The notes below the pieces were generated by a model. The model ran no database searches, had not been told where the DNA came from, and was given only the letters and a program-made list of their open reading frames with translations. Made by a program: the position numbers and the translations under genes. Below, piece by piece: positions 55,201 through 64,000 of a stretch of 64,000 nucleotides of DNA. The DNA lies in the NCBI GenBank assembly GCA_034096865.1, contig JAWQFJ010002855.1, forward strand, positions 51,001 through 115,000, given 5' to 3'. The first letter of the stretch is position 1, and the number at the start of each line of letters is the position of its first letter. Source of the stretch: Theodoxus fluviatilis (lineage: Eukaryota; Mollusca; Gastropoda; Cycloneritida; Neritidae).

Positions 55201-58046
55201 ACACTCAGCTGTACACAGCACACATGCAAACGTACAACATCAAGAACAGTGTCTGACTGGAATGCACATGAAAACACACACACACACACTATCACACCAC
55301 ACATACATACACACACACACACACACAGAGACACACACAGACACGTACACACACAGACACAGATAGACACACACACACAGAGACAGACACACACACAGAG
55401 ACAGACACACACACACACACACACACACATACACAGAGACACATACACTATAATACACACACTATCACACCACACACACCCACAGGCCAAACAAACAAAA
55501 ATTGTGGTTACTGTAAAATGCCTCCCCCCCCCCCACTTACACACACACACACAGACACAGACACACACACAAAGGCCAAACAAACAAAAATTGTGGTTAC
55601 TGTAAAATGGCCACACACACACAAAAATAGAGCCAGTAAGTCGGCCTGAACTTTTTTTTAATTCAAATTTTTGTTTCAGAAAATCTCTATGTCAAATTTA
55701 ACGTAAACCATGTTTTCTCCTTTGCTGAAAAAGCTTTAAAAATGTAAATAGGGGATTCACTGAGTGCTCGTAGGGCAGGGGAAATGGGAAAGCATGCAGT
55801 TTATTGTATACCATCAAATTTTTCTTTCTTCTTTTTTTTTGCAATCAAAAGAAGAGTTTAGGGTCGGAAGGAAAAAATTTTGTTGGTAGAGTTACCGTAA
55901 CCACAACCTTATTTTTAGTCTTTTTTGCCTAACTACAAACACACATGCAACATATGTTACTGACTTTTAAATTCTTATCTGGCTATTAAGATAAATGATT
56001 ATTTTTACTGTCTGATTTTAGAACTAAGTTCTTGACTCTGTCATGAAACGAGGACACACTTCCTCATGTACGTAATCATGCGGTGGACAATTTTCCTTAT
56101 TGGAAAAATGGTTTCAAAAGGTTGTTCACTACATATCTAAATTTAAGTGCAAATAAAATCTCTCAAGGTCAAATAATGCAGGAAAGACACGTAAAACAAG
56201 GGCATGTTTAAGTGCTTGGTGACCTCAGGTCACCATATTTCTTCCTCTGACTTTCGACCAAAAGAAAATCAGCTTGAGGTAGGACACATTTTGCTTTTGT
56301 CATTGAGACACATACACAGTGACTTCACTGAATGCATCACTCTTTCCCATGATAAACTATGTGTTTTGTCACACTCTTTGCCCTCTGAATACTGTTTCTG
56401 TGATCACACTGTAGCGTGTAATACATGGCTCAGTTGCAAAAACAGGAGGTTCGGCACCTCTGAGAGAGCAGATAAAGCAAATCCATGTCACATCCATCGT
56501 TACTGAGAGATGAGAAGCAGGAGTCACTACCGGCAGGAATGGGTTAACTGTCTGAAAGAAAATTGGCTGATCACTTACCCAAGTGGTGTTCCTTGGCTTC
56601 AGGTTCACATCCAGAGGTCCGATCTCCTCAAAGTTTCCAAAACCAGTTGAAGAGCCTCCTGGCCCACCCTGGCAATGAAATGGTAGGCTGTCCTACATTC
56701 CACTCCACTTTGATTAACAGTGTCTGTGCTGTAGTTGAAACATCTTCACACTTTTAACAACTGAAAATATTCCTTCCTTTCAAGTGCACACAGAAGACAT
56801 CAATTGTTCAACAGAAACTTCCTGCAAATCAGACAGAATGAAATTAATCATTTGACTTCTAGAAAGAATGCCAGACTACAGAGTCCAGTCTGCTAGATTC
56901 AAGAATGAAACTGTAAAATTGTATATATGTGACCAGCCACGACAAAACCAGTGCTAAGTCCATTTTTGGACAAAATGGGGTTTTAATACTTTTGAATTCT
57001 GCATTCATTTCTGTTTGTTTTGATATAAGAATGAACAATGTGAGTTAGTTAGAATAGGAGTTACAGGCATTTCAAGTTGGGTACTGAAGCAGCGGTCATT
57101 TTGAAAAAACGGTTTCAGAAGATTTACTCTCTTCAGACATTAAACACCTCAGCAACGGTATTTCAAACTCCGTTTCCAAAAATAGCTGACCTTATTTTTC
57201 TTCGACATCCACAGAGCGGGAACGCTGAGAGAGCAGCCTTTCTAACGGTATATAACATGAAGGGGTTCTGCAAGGGTTTAGGTGTGTTTATTGCGGCTAA
57301 AATGAGGCAATTAACGCTAATTACAGGGAGCTTTTGAAACAATACATAACACAAAAGTCTTTATTTTACCATCAAAATATAATTCTTCAAAATGTTTCCC
57401 TTACTGGCATGATAGTTTGAACCATGTAGAATCTATTTTCATCAAAAAGTGAAAATCACCCAGAGTGACCCTCCCCGCCTTTTCTCAGTCGTAGCGCAAA
57501 ATAGTGCCGCGCGACTTAGCACTGGTTTTGTCGTGGCTGGTCACATATACATGTATGTACCAGTGACCACTGAACAACTACTATCAGCAAAGCTAACATG
57601 ACTTGCATTATGACTGAAGATCAAAGCAAAGATTGATCATGTCTATAATGATCAAAGCATCACCTTTATGAAATGACCGACATTTTGCAAGTGCTGACTT
57701 TTGCAGTAGATGATACATGATAGTGCAGAATACTTCATTTACTTGAACTGTAACAAAACTATTCTGCATCATTCAACAAATTATATGTTGATTTTAAAAG
57801 TGGAATGTTTGCAATTAAACAAAAATACATGCTATTACATTAAGAAATTAATGCTCATTTTGTGTACAGGTAGAACTGCTTTGGGATGCAAAAACTGAAA
57901 TGGTAGAAGAGATTGATAAATGCATTATTTTGAAAATGAAAAAAAAAATGAATGAGTAAATAAAAGGAAGAAAACTACATAAAAACTGAACAAGGGAATG
58001 CACTCAAACCCACCAACTGAATGCATGAACTGAAAACACATAGCTC

Positions 58047-58129
<83 letters not shown>

Positions 58130-58302
58130 AAAAAGAACAGACACTACTGCACAGACCTGAAGCCACATGACAAGGGGGCTGTCCTGAGCCCCGCGGGGAC
58201 TGGTGGTGTGGTACAGCCAGTAGAACATGTGTGCCCCAGGCCTCACTGTCACATAGTCCCACTTCTGCTGGCTGCTGCCCTCTGTCTTAGACGAGTCTCC
58301 AT
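46244..58302 (-). CDS. SCPEP1: Serine carboxypeptidase, SCPEP1-like (5' exon missing)
   Basis: Eleven minus-strand exons, phases all consistent: 58302-58157, 56668-56579, 55208-55053, 54649-54575, 54097-53987, 52052-51845, 49864-49751, 49266-49204, 48761-48684, 46936-46785, 46303-46244; 416 residues plus stop. Human SCPEP1 is about 450, so only about 35 N-terminal residues (signal peptide) are missing. Peptidase S10 marks: WDYVTVRPGAHMFYWLY; oxyanion-hole segment MWLQGGPGGSSTGFGNFEEI; LFVDNPVGTGFSYV; catalytic Ser in FSESYGGK; GDSWISPVDS; VNFYNIL; LMNGPIKKMLKIIPE; catalytic Asp in YSGQLDLIVD; catalytic His in AGHMVPSD. An active secreted/lysosomal carboxypeptidase is inferred. Introns contain 51-, 76- and 34-bp arrays, two SINEs and a TIR element. 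Confidence 0.95.
46320..46415 (+). mobile_element. 3' scrap of a non-LTR retrotransposon
   Basis: One plus-strand frame reads LHWLPLHRHIQHKILDIVC, close to the LHWLPV-x-RI-x-(F/Y)KI motif near the C-terminus of LINE reverse transcriptases, followed by a short (CATC)n run. Only this fragment is present. Confidence 0.55.
47095..47762. repeat. 51-bp minisatellite, 13 copies
   Basis: The unit holds CCTATCACACCTCCCCACAG and AATCTTTTTCCCTTTTCACC in strict 51-base register, nearly identical between copies. Because 51 is divisible by three and the unit lacks stops in several frames, 230-266-codon ORFs appear on both strands; these are not treated as genes. Located in the intron between the last two large carboxypeptidase exons. 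Confidence 0.96.
47765..47918 (-). mobile_element. tRNA-derived SINE
   Basis: On the minus strand the head reads GGCAGCTCAGCCGGTAGAAC (A-box-like) and, about 35 bases on, GGTTGTGGGTTCAGTCCCC (B-box-like: GGTTCRANTCC), the spacing of a tRNA-type RNA polymerase III promoter. It is followed by a body with a poly(C) tract, and abuts the 51-bp array. Confidence 0.72.
50226..51115. repeat. 76-bp minisatellite, about 12 copies
   Basis: The unit GGACTAGTGGACTCATGAGA continues AATAATCRGTGCTTACACTC and CAGAGGAAAACACTGCTATG; starts at 50317 and 50393 are 76 bases apart. A few copies lack the middle third. In the intron between the 114-nt and 208-nt carboxypeptidase exons. Confidence 0.95.
52198..52330 (-). 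mobile_element. Short SINE-like repeat with (AAC)n tail
   Basis: On the minus strand: CGGAGTGTGGCTGCCTATAT, GGCGGGGTGTTC, AAAACAGTCACATACG, GGGAGTGTTTAGCCCAGGTA CG, then (CAA)n. I recall this order of segments from short repeats common in mollusc genomes; that attribution is from memory. Confidence 0.6.
52575..53645. repeat. 34-bp minisatellite, about 30 copies
   Basis: The unit GGTGGTACAGGATTGAGCAG continues GGTGGGCAGTAATA, with GTTTGAG and TGGGTGG variants and a few truncated copies (ATACAGGGTGGGC). The 261-codon minus ORF is the 34-residue three-phase cycle of the repeat. In a carboxypeptidase intron. Confidence 0.96.
55277..55570. repeat. (CA)n-rich microsatellite cluster
   Basis: CA runs with GA and TA interruptions, and a copied 30-bp segment (AGGCCAAACAAACAAAAATT GTGGTTACTG) at about 55483 and 55573. 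Confidence 0.92.
55572..55935. mobile_element. Copy of the GTTACNGTAACC-ended TIR family
   Basis: The left end AAAGGCCAAACAAACAAAAA TTGTGGTTACTGTAA is matched by an imperfect inverted right end GTTACCGTAACCACAACC..TTTTGCC. The core GGGGATTCACTGAGTGCTCG TAGGGCAGGG is shared with the 20-kb copies. Confidence 0.7.
56926..57548. mobile_element. 620-bp TIR element in a carboxypeptidase intron
   Basis: Starts GTGACCAGCCACGACAAAAC CAGTGCTAAGTC (32 bases) and ends with its exact reverse complement (about 57512-57543), inside TATA-type flanks that fit a TA duplication. It contains an 86-codon ORF without recognisable motif. Probably a mariner-type MITE. Confidence 0.8.
58052..58128. repeat. (GA)n microsatellite
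   Basis: Pure GA run about 30 bases downstream of the first visible carboxypeptidase exon's donor, within the intron. Confidence 0.96.
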
Positions 58303-58311
58303 CTGTCATCA

Positions 58312-58500
58312 TCAATGATGATAATGATAGTGATAGTAGTATAATGATAAATATAAAGATGATGATGATGATGATGACGATGATGATGATGATGATGACG
58401 ATGATGATGATGATGAGGATGATGAGGATGAAGATGAGGATGATGATGATGATGATGATGATTGATGACTGATGATTGATGACGACGACAACAACGACGA
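58312..58500. repeat. (GAT)n microsatellite
   Basis: GAT/GAC/GAG trinucleotide run starting about 10 bases upstream (minus-strand sense) of the first visible carboxypeptidase exon. A shorter (ATC)n run lies at about 58715-58750. Confidence 0.95.
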
Positions 58501-58821
58501 TAGTACAAGAAATGGTGATGTTGCTGCAGCTGCTGCTATTTAAATACACTACATACTGGATATACTTTAGGCAAAGCCCTCCTCAGCAGCATTTGGAGAA
58601 GAAAGCATCTCCCAGAAATTGGTAAAATTTTGAGACCATGGCGCAAAACATCACCAACCAACAAAAGAGTTGTGGATAAAGATACTAACTACTACTACTA
58701 ACACCCCTACTACTTATTCTCATCATCATCATCATTGTCATCATCATCTACTGCATCTACTATAATTGTCCACAGCATGAATATATTTGGCAAAGCTATA
58801 CAGGTCAAGTAATATCTATAT

Positions 58822-60346
58822 TGTGACGGTCCTACCCAATGTATTATATTTTTGTGCTGTTTCGAGACACTTATCTTACGCTATATTCTCTGTGCTATTT
58901 GAACGTGAAGTTTGGCGTTCTACTTTTCTGTTGTTTAAAATGCCAGAAGCGAGAGTTTGGCAGGGAGCGGCAGAAACCGTTAACAGGGCGAAGGAGAACG
59001 CCTAGGTGACGAGCTGGCGTCCTATTTTTGGGCTGTGGGAAGCTGGACGTCTGGCTGGCTCGCAGCTCGACCTCTGCTCTATTGTCTGGGCTGTTTTGAG
59101 ATGCCAGACCGTTGTTCTCATTTTCTGTGCTCTATTTCCAATGTTGCTTAAAATATAAGGTCTGGCGGTAATGACCCTTTTGGCCTATTCGTCTGGGTGA
59201 TTTTGAAATTACGAAGTTTGGCGCACTGCTAGAAGCCGTTGCTACGGTTAAATGGGACAATGACGCTACTCCTGACGATTTGATTGGCTGGGGCTGATCA
59301 AGAGTAAGTTTGCTGTGGTTCTTTAGACGACGTGCGGGGAGGGGAAATTCAGTGTGCGCGTAACCTGCGGGTTGTGGAGACGTGAATGTCTAAAGAGTAA
59401 AAGCCACACTCCGTGTGCGGAGAACACGTAAAAAGAATCTCTCAAGAATCATGTACTAAGAACGTACCGTATCCCCATGTGCGATCGCGCACAGCCTGCT
59501 GTACTAGTACTACTACGACTCGTACGAGGCCAGATCGAATCGACGCAACTGTACGTGTAGTCGATCGAGGTATAGGGAGAAGAAATCCTTTCAAGACTGA
59601 TTCCCCATCATCTGAGTGATGATTGAAGAAGGAACGATCCTCATTGAATCCCGCTATCATTTTCGTCTCAAGACGTTTATACCCTCAGTCAAAGAGGAAA
59701 TTCTGGCTGAGTGATTTGTGCAAGTGTTTGTGTCGAGTGTTGTGTGTGGATACACAACCAATGTTTATGGCCTGTTTAATCTCTCTCAAAGGATTAGCCT
59801 TGTGAGAGAGATTGTGTGTGATGGTCTGAGTGACCAGAATTCTGTGGATAGAATTTCATCAGTGACGCACTCCCGAAATAGCGTCGCACGTACGTCAGCG
59901 TGAAAAAGACTCGCTCGTAAGTACTGTTGTTCATTCAGAGGAAGCATATTCCTCTATGTTCAGTCTGAGAGTAGACTGACAAAGATAAGAGACTGAACTG
60001 ATATGATTTATCTACAGTGACATTATTTTCTTCAGTCAAGTAGTTGGGGTTAGAGGAAGCATTCCTCTACATTCAGTTTAAGATTATGTAGGCTGACCAG
60101 CCTAATTGATTTAATCCATTTTGCCTTTCTATAGTATTCTCGTTTCTTTTGTCATGAATTAGTCATATTAAAGAATATCATTAATGCTCATGGTGTCATG
60201 TCAACTATACGAGCCTTGAGTTGAGAGTGTGAGAGAATTAATTAGTGACACCCTCCACGTATATACCCCTAGACCAAAAGAAAAGAAAGAAAAATTTACA
60301 AATTGAGAAAATTAAAGTGGAAAATTAAAGTGGAAGGTCAGTCACA
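58822..60346 (+). repeat. 5' LTR (1525 bp)
   Basis: Bounded by TGTGAC...GTCACA, a 6-bp perfect inverted pair. The first 97 bases are repeated at 63904-64000. Contains four or so short repeats of GAGGAAGCATATTCCTC-like hairpins at about 59935-60085. Confidence 0.88.
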
Positions 60347-60952
60347 TTTGGGGGCATCGTCCGAAATTATTTTTGTTTCATGAAAAGAAGCAAAAATGTC
60401 GAAATGAATTCATGACAAATTGAGTTGGTTATAAGCCATTGTCAGTGTCTACGATTGACGTGATGTGATTTCTTTTGAGAAATTCTGAGTACCAGTGACA
60501 GATCATTTGTTGTACTGGTGTTTGAATGAATTAATTTTATGATAACCTGTTTTCTTAAAACAAGAAAGTGCATAGACCTCGCAGAAACATAATTATTGTT
60601 GGCAAAGTATGGTCTTTGATGTTGGTTGAAATCTGCGAGTGAAGATTCAAGGGACGCAACTCTGCTTACCATAGCAGTTGATATGATGCGTTGACAGCGT
60701 GTTTTCCATTACTTGCATGTGAATGAGTTAGATTGACTGTTAACTCATGCATATTGATTCTTTTACCCTTTTTGATGATTGTGGGTTACTGACTTTTTGG
60801 GGGAATTTCTTTGTTTGATTGACCCTTGCTCTCGTGATCTGCCACCGTGCGATCCTGTTTGGCATTCTTGTTTGGGCTTGATGGGGATTGTGCAGCCTGC
60901 GATTTTCGGATTTGTGTTGATTCCTTGGTGGTTGCGACGGTAGCACATTTTT

Positions 60953-63016
60953 ATGATGGATGAAGACGAATTGCCAACGATTGATTTGATCTACTTGTTA
61001 GATAGGGCAGGGTTGGAGTTTTTTATCGAGAAGTTTGGTTTGAGTGCAGGCGAAGGGGCTACTGAATATGATTTGCGAGGGATTTTGTGCAAATTCAGAA
61101 GAACGGAGTTAGTGAGGATGGACGAAGAGAAGTGGGAGAGAGAGAGACAGGAAAAGGAGAGAGAAAGACAAGAGAGAGAAGAGAAGTGGGAGAGAGAGAG
61201 ACAGGAAAAGGAGAGAGAAAGACAAGAGAGAGAAGAGAAGTGGGAGAGAGAGAGACAAGAGAGAGAGAAGATGTGGGAGAGAGAGAGACAAGAGAGAGAG
61301 AAGAAGCGGGAGAGAGATCTGGAGTTAAGGAGAATAGAACTATTAGAAGCTGCTGAGAAAGCCAGGGAGGCTGCGGACAGAGAGGAAAAGGAGAAAGTGT
61401 ACAGATTGATTGAAAAACAGAGGGAGATGTTCAGAGAGGAGAGGCGGAGAAAGATAGAGAGAGAGAAGGATAGAGAGAGGGAGAGAGAGATGAATGTCAC
61501 ATGCTACAGGTGTTTTGAGAGAGGACAAAGGAGTTGTGGTTGTCGAGTCCAAGGGAATGGATGGAAGAGAGATGAGCGACGAGGTGTGAGACGATCGCAC
61601 AGGAATGTCAGATGCTTTCGATGTTTAGGAATGGGACACTTGGCAGACGATTGTAGAGTGAGGTTGGCTCACGAGAGTAAAGCACGAGTGGCCTTAGTGA
61701 GAAGTCCAGGCATGACGCCAAAGGAGAGGGGACCAGTGTGTGAGATAGTGGATGTCCTGATAGGAACCGATTTGGATGGGGAAGAAGTGGCAACAGGCAG
61801 CATCCAAGGTTATGCTGTTGAGACATCTATGAGGGAGATGTCTAGCTCAGTGGGTGTTGATCAACACTCGACCAATCAGATGAGTTTTGATGGCGAGCTG
61901 GTTGTGGGCTGTGAAAGCAGCACGGCATTCTCGAAAGAGATGTCAAACCCCACTGTAGCGGAGTGCCCTTCTACAGAAAATAGTGATCAGATGGATAGTA
62001 GGGGAATGGGTTGTGCGTCAACCAAGATGTCGAGGGAAATGACATCAGGCCCTGTGATGGGTGAAATTCCCCATGAAGAGTCAGCAGAAGATGGAAATCT
62101 GACTCTGTCTGATCGAGAGAAGCTGAGCGCTTCTGAGGTGGACATAGGAGATCCACTGGTGGAGAATCTGCGCGATGACTCCACGGACACAACGATAGTG
62201 TCGGAAGATAGGGGAATGGGTTGTACGTCAACCAAGATGTCGAGGGAAATGACATCAGGCCCTGTGATGGGTGACATTCCCATTGAAGAGTCAGCAGAAG
62301 ATGAAGAACTGACTCTGTTTGATCAAGAGAAGCTGAGCGCTTCTGAGGTGCATGTAGGAGATGCACTGGTGGAGAATCTGCGCGATGACTCCACGGACAC
62401 ATTGATAGTGTCGGAGGTAGGTGCTAGTCAGCGTAGTGACGCATCTACGCTCGTTAAAGAGCAGCAAGCTGATAGTAGCCTGGCGTGCCTCTATGCTGAG
62501 GAGGAGGAGGAGGAGAGAGATGAAATTTTGCTAGGATCGTTTCTGGGAGAGAAGGAAGAGAAGACAGATGAAGAAATGAGAGAAGTACTCCAGCCCCATG
62601 TTTCCATGGAGGACTGCAAGATAGAAGGGAGGCCTGAATCTTGTGTGGAAACAAGTATGGAAGGGCTAGATGAAAGAGAAAGACAAGAAGGAAAGGAAGA
62701 TGTGAGTTTGCCATTCAGGGCTGAGTTCAGTGTGACTCCAGGTGGCAGTGAGTCAGTGTATGTTGCTGAGTGTCTGAGAGACGTGAAACAGGGAATGACA
62801 ACCTGGTATGACTGGAAGAAGAGAAAAAGGAAGCTTGAACCAAGAGAGGTGATGTGCATGAGTGACCCTCTTGATGGGAGAAGAAAGACAAAGATGAGTC
62901 ATATGACTAGGCTGAAGAAGTACCATGGGACCAACAGTGGTGAGAAAATCATGCCTGTGTGTGTGACAGTGGGTGGTGAACAAGATCTGGATGAGGAGAG
63001 AGAGTGGGAGATATGA
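60953..63016 (+). CDS. Gag-like protein of the LTR retrotransposon
   Basis: 687-residue ORF. The N-terminal segment MMDEDELPTIDLIYLLDRAG is followed by a highly charged Glu/Arg/Lys coiled-coil stretch (about residues 60-175) built from WERERQEKERERQEREE-type repeats. Two Cys knuckles come next: a degenerate one (CYRCFERGQRSCGC, His missing) and a perfect CX2CX4HX4C (CFRCLGMGHLADDC). The rest is acidic and includes a 70-residue tandem duplication (from RGMGCASTKMSREMTSGPVM, about 61999 and 62209). The nucleocapsid-type knuckle and LTR context support gag. No protease, reverse transcriptase or integrase is fused. Confidence 0.82.
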   Translation: MMDEDELPTIDLIYLLDRAGLEFFIEKFGLSAGEGATEYDLRGILCKFRRTELVRMDEEKWERERQEKERERQEREEKWERERQEKERERQEREEKWERERQEREKMWERERQEREKKRERDLELRRIELLEAAEKAREAADREEKEKVYRLIEKQREMFREERRRKIEREKDREREREMNVTCYRCFERGQRSCGCRVQGNGWKRDERRGVRRSHRNVRCFRCLGMGHLADDCRVRLAHESKARVALVRSPGMTPKERGPVCEIVDVLIGTDLDGEEVATGSIQGYAVETSMREMSSSVGVDQHSTNQMSFDGELVVGCESSTAFSKEMSNPTVAECPSTENSDQMDSRGMGCASTKMSREMTSGPVMGEIPHEESAEDGNLTLSDREKLSASEVDIGDPLVENLRDDSTDTTIVSEDRGMGCTSTKMSREMTSGPVMGDIPIEESAEDEELTLFDQEKLSASEVHVGDALVENLRDDSTDTLIVSEVGASQRSDASTLVKEQQADSSLACLYAEEEEEERDEILLGSFLGEKEEKTDEEMREVLQPHVSMEDCKIEGRPESCVETSMEGLDERERQEGKEDVSLPFRAEFSVTPGGSESVYVAECLRDVKQGMTTWYDWKKRKRKLEPREVMCMSDPLDGRRKTKMSHMTRLKKYHGTNSGEKIMPVCVTVGGEQDLDEEREWEI

Positions 63017-63529
63017 GACTGAGCAACATGCAGTAGAAAGTGAAGCCAGAGCTCAGTAAATTCCCTACCACCCTTCAGAATTGCTTTAGGACACCTGAGA
63101 AAGAAAGATAGAATACAGTAAAGGGTTGTTTGTCAGACATCAGGGTTTGTTCTCAGATGTGCCTAGGAAAACTCATTCCTCACCCCCATGAGATAGAGCT
63201 GTCAAATGGTGACTTAATTATGCCTAACCCCTTAGCATGCTTAGGGAGTGAATGAAGAAAAGATTTTCTGTGTAAGTGATCAAGCACTACAGAAAGATCT
63301 GTTGTAATTTAGCTGAAGTAGTTTTGCCATTGGCAAACTTGTTAAAAGTCAAAATGTTGACATGAGCTAATCAATGTCAGTGAGCTCTAAAAGGCCAGAG
63401 TTGTTTTGTTTTTGTGTGTGAGTGTAATTGTTTTGGTGGTATTAGACTGTAACAAACAGTTCATTGTTCATTGGATCAAACTATGAGAGCATTGTTGGTG
63501 CAGTGTGGAGATGTCAAGCATCTAATAGA

Positions 63530-63830
63530 CTACTGTTCCAAGAAGTTTTGCAGTATCAGAGATGTTATCCCATTGTGGAAGAAGAAGTTTTGGGTTTATT
63601 GAGTGTAAAGATTACATTTTGAGGTGTATCTGCATGAGACACCCTGTACATGAGGTGATTGTATATAGTGATCACAATCTGTTGTTGTTTCCTAAATTAC
63701 ACGAAAAGGGAAGAACCAATGGTGGTTGAGATGGAGTGTAATTCTCCAGGAATTCCATTGTGTACTGAATATATCCCTGGTCAAGGGAATGTGTTGGTCG
63801 ATGCTGTGTTCTGTGTACAATTTTGCTGAG
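63530..63830 (+). pseudogene. Degenerate RNase H remnant of pol
   Basis: Short motifs typical of the RNase H segment of Ty3/Gypsy-type pol occur in order but in different frames (SKKF, YPIVEEEVLGLL, VIVYSDHN, LRWSVILQEF, IPGQGNVLVDA), so several frameshifts are present. Reverse transcriptase and integrase are not seen. Confidence 0.65.
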
Positions 63831-63889
63831 TTCATATTATTCTTTGCTTAGAGAAAATTTCTTATTAAAATCATAAGAAATTTTCCATT

Positions 63890-63903
63890 GAACAATGGGG
63901 GAG
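63890..63903 (+). promoter_or_regulatory. Polypurine tract
   Basis: GAACAATGGGGGAG lies immediately before the 3' LTR start TGTGACGG, the expected plus-strand primer position. Confidence 0.75.
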
Positions 63904-64000
63904 TGTGACGGTCCTACCCAATGTATTATATTTTTGTGCTGTTTCGAGACACTTATCTTACGCTATATTCTCTGTGCTATTTGAACGTGAAGTTTGGCGT

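Larger units (their letters stand above)
58822..64000 (+). mobile_element. LTR retrotransposon, gag-only, 3' LTR runs off the window
   Basis: The 5' LTR (58822-60346) starts TGTGAC and ends GTCACA. A primer-binding-site-like TGGGGGCATCGTCCGAAAT follows two bases later, similar to sites complementary to tRNA-Pro. A gag-like ORF (60953-63016), a broken RNase H remnant (about 63530-63830) and a polypurine tract AATGGGGGAG lead directly to the 3' LTR at 63904. The 97 visible bases of the 3' LTR equal the 5' LTR. The internal part is only about 3.6 kb, so most of pol is absent. Confidence 0.9.

Noticed and set aside
55011..55622. 203-codon minus ORF
   Set aside because: A CA microsatellite read joined in frame to the real carboxypeptidase exon; only 55053-55208 is coding.

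Overview
This is nuclear DNA from an animal. Coding exons are short and separated by kilobase introns with GT..AG borders. Two deeply conserved animal genes can be read exon by exon. The rest is dominated by microsatellites, minisatellites and small DNA transposons. One short repeat (about 52.2 kb) resembles a SINE I associate with mollusc genomes, so a gastropod or other lophotrochozoan is the best guess; the species cannot be fixed from sequence alone.

Layout. 0-2.5 kb: a GA microsatellite and a 58-bp minisatellite split by a small inverted-repeat element. 3.2-16.8 kb (minus): a gene joining a Ulp1-like (C48) cysteine protease domain, eight C2H2 zinc fingers on proline/threonine-rich linkers, and a C-terminal zinc cluster like those of MULE/FLYWCH-type proteins. 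Its 59-codon exon 2 is preceded by five candidate first exons, all ending in the same phase. Its introns hold a dead Tc1/mariner copy with two further elements inside it. 17.3-34.2 kb (plus): the BuGZ/ZNF207 orthologue, divergent from the protease gene across about 0.5 kb; its introns carry 39-, 32-, 89- and 53-bp tandem arrays. 35.8-37.1 kb (plus): the last three exons of an unrecognised gene.

39.2-42.4 kb: a giant near-perfect palindrome with about 1.46-kb arms, each carrying a THAP-domain exon (a P-element-like fold-back). 43.3-46.0 kb: a TTAA-flanked element with transposase fragments. 46.2-58.3 kb (minus): a serine carboxypeptidase of the SCPEP1 type, eleven exons with an intact catalytic triad and only the signal-peptide exon missing. 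58.8 kb to the end: a young LTR retrotransposon with a gag-like ORF and only a broken RNase H remnant of pol; it lies in or upstream of the 5' intron of the carboxypeptidase gene.

The cellular genes do not form one pathway. BuGZ is a mitotic/nuclear zinc-finger protein, the carboxypeptidase is secretory/lysosomal, and the protease/zinc-finger gene looks transposon-related or domesticated. The common theme is repeat turnover. Arrays abut splice sites, transposons nest three deep, and one patch in an array appears to have been copied from elsewhere in the same gene.
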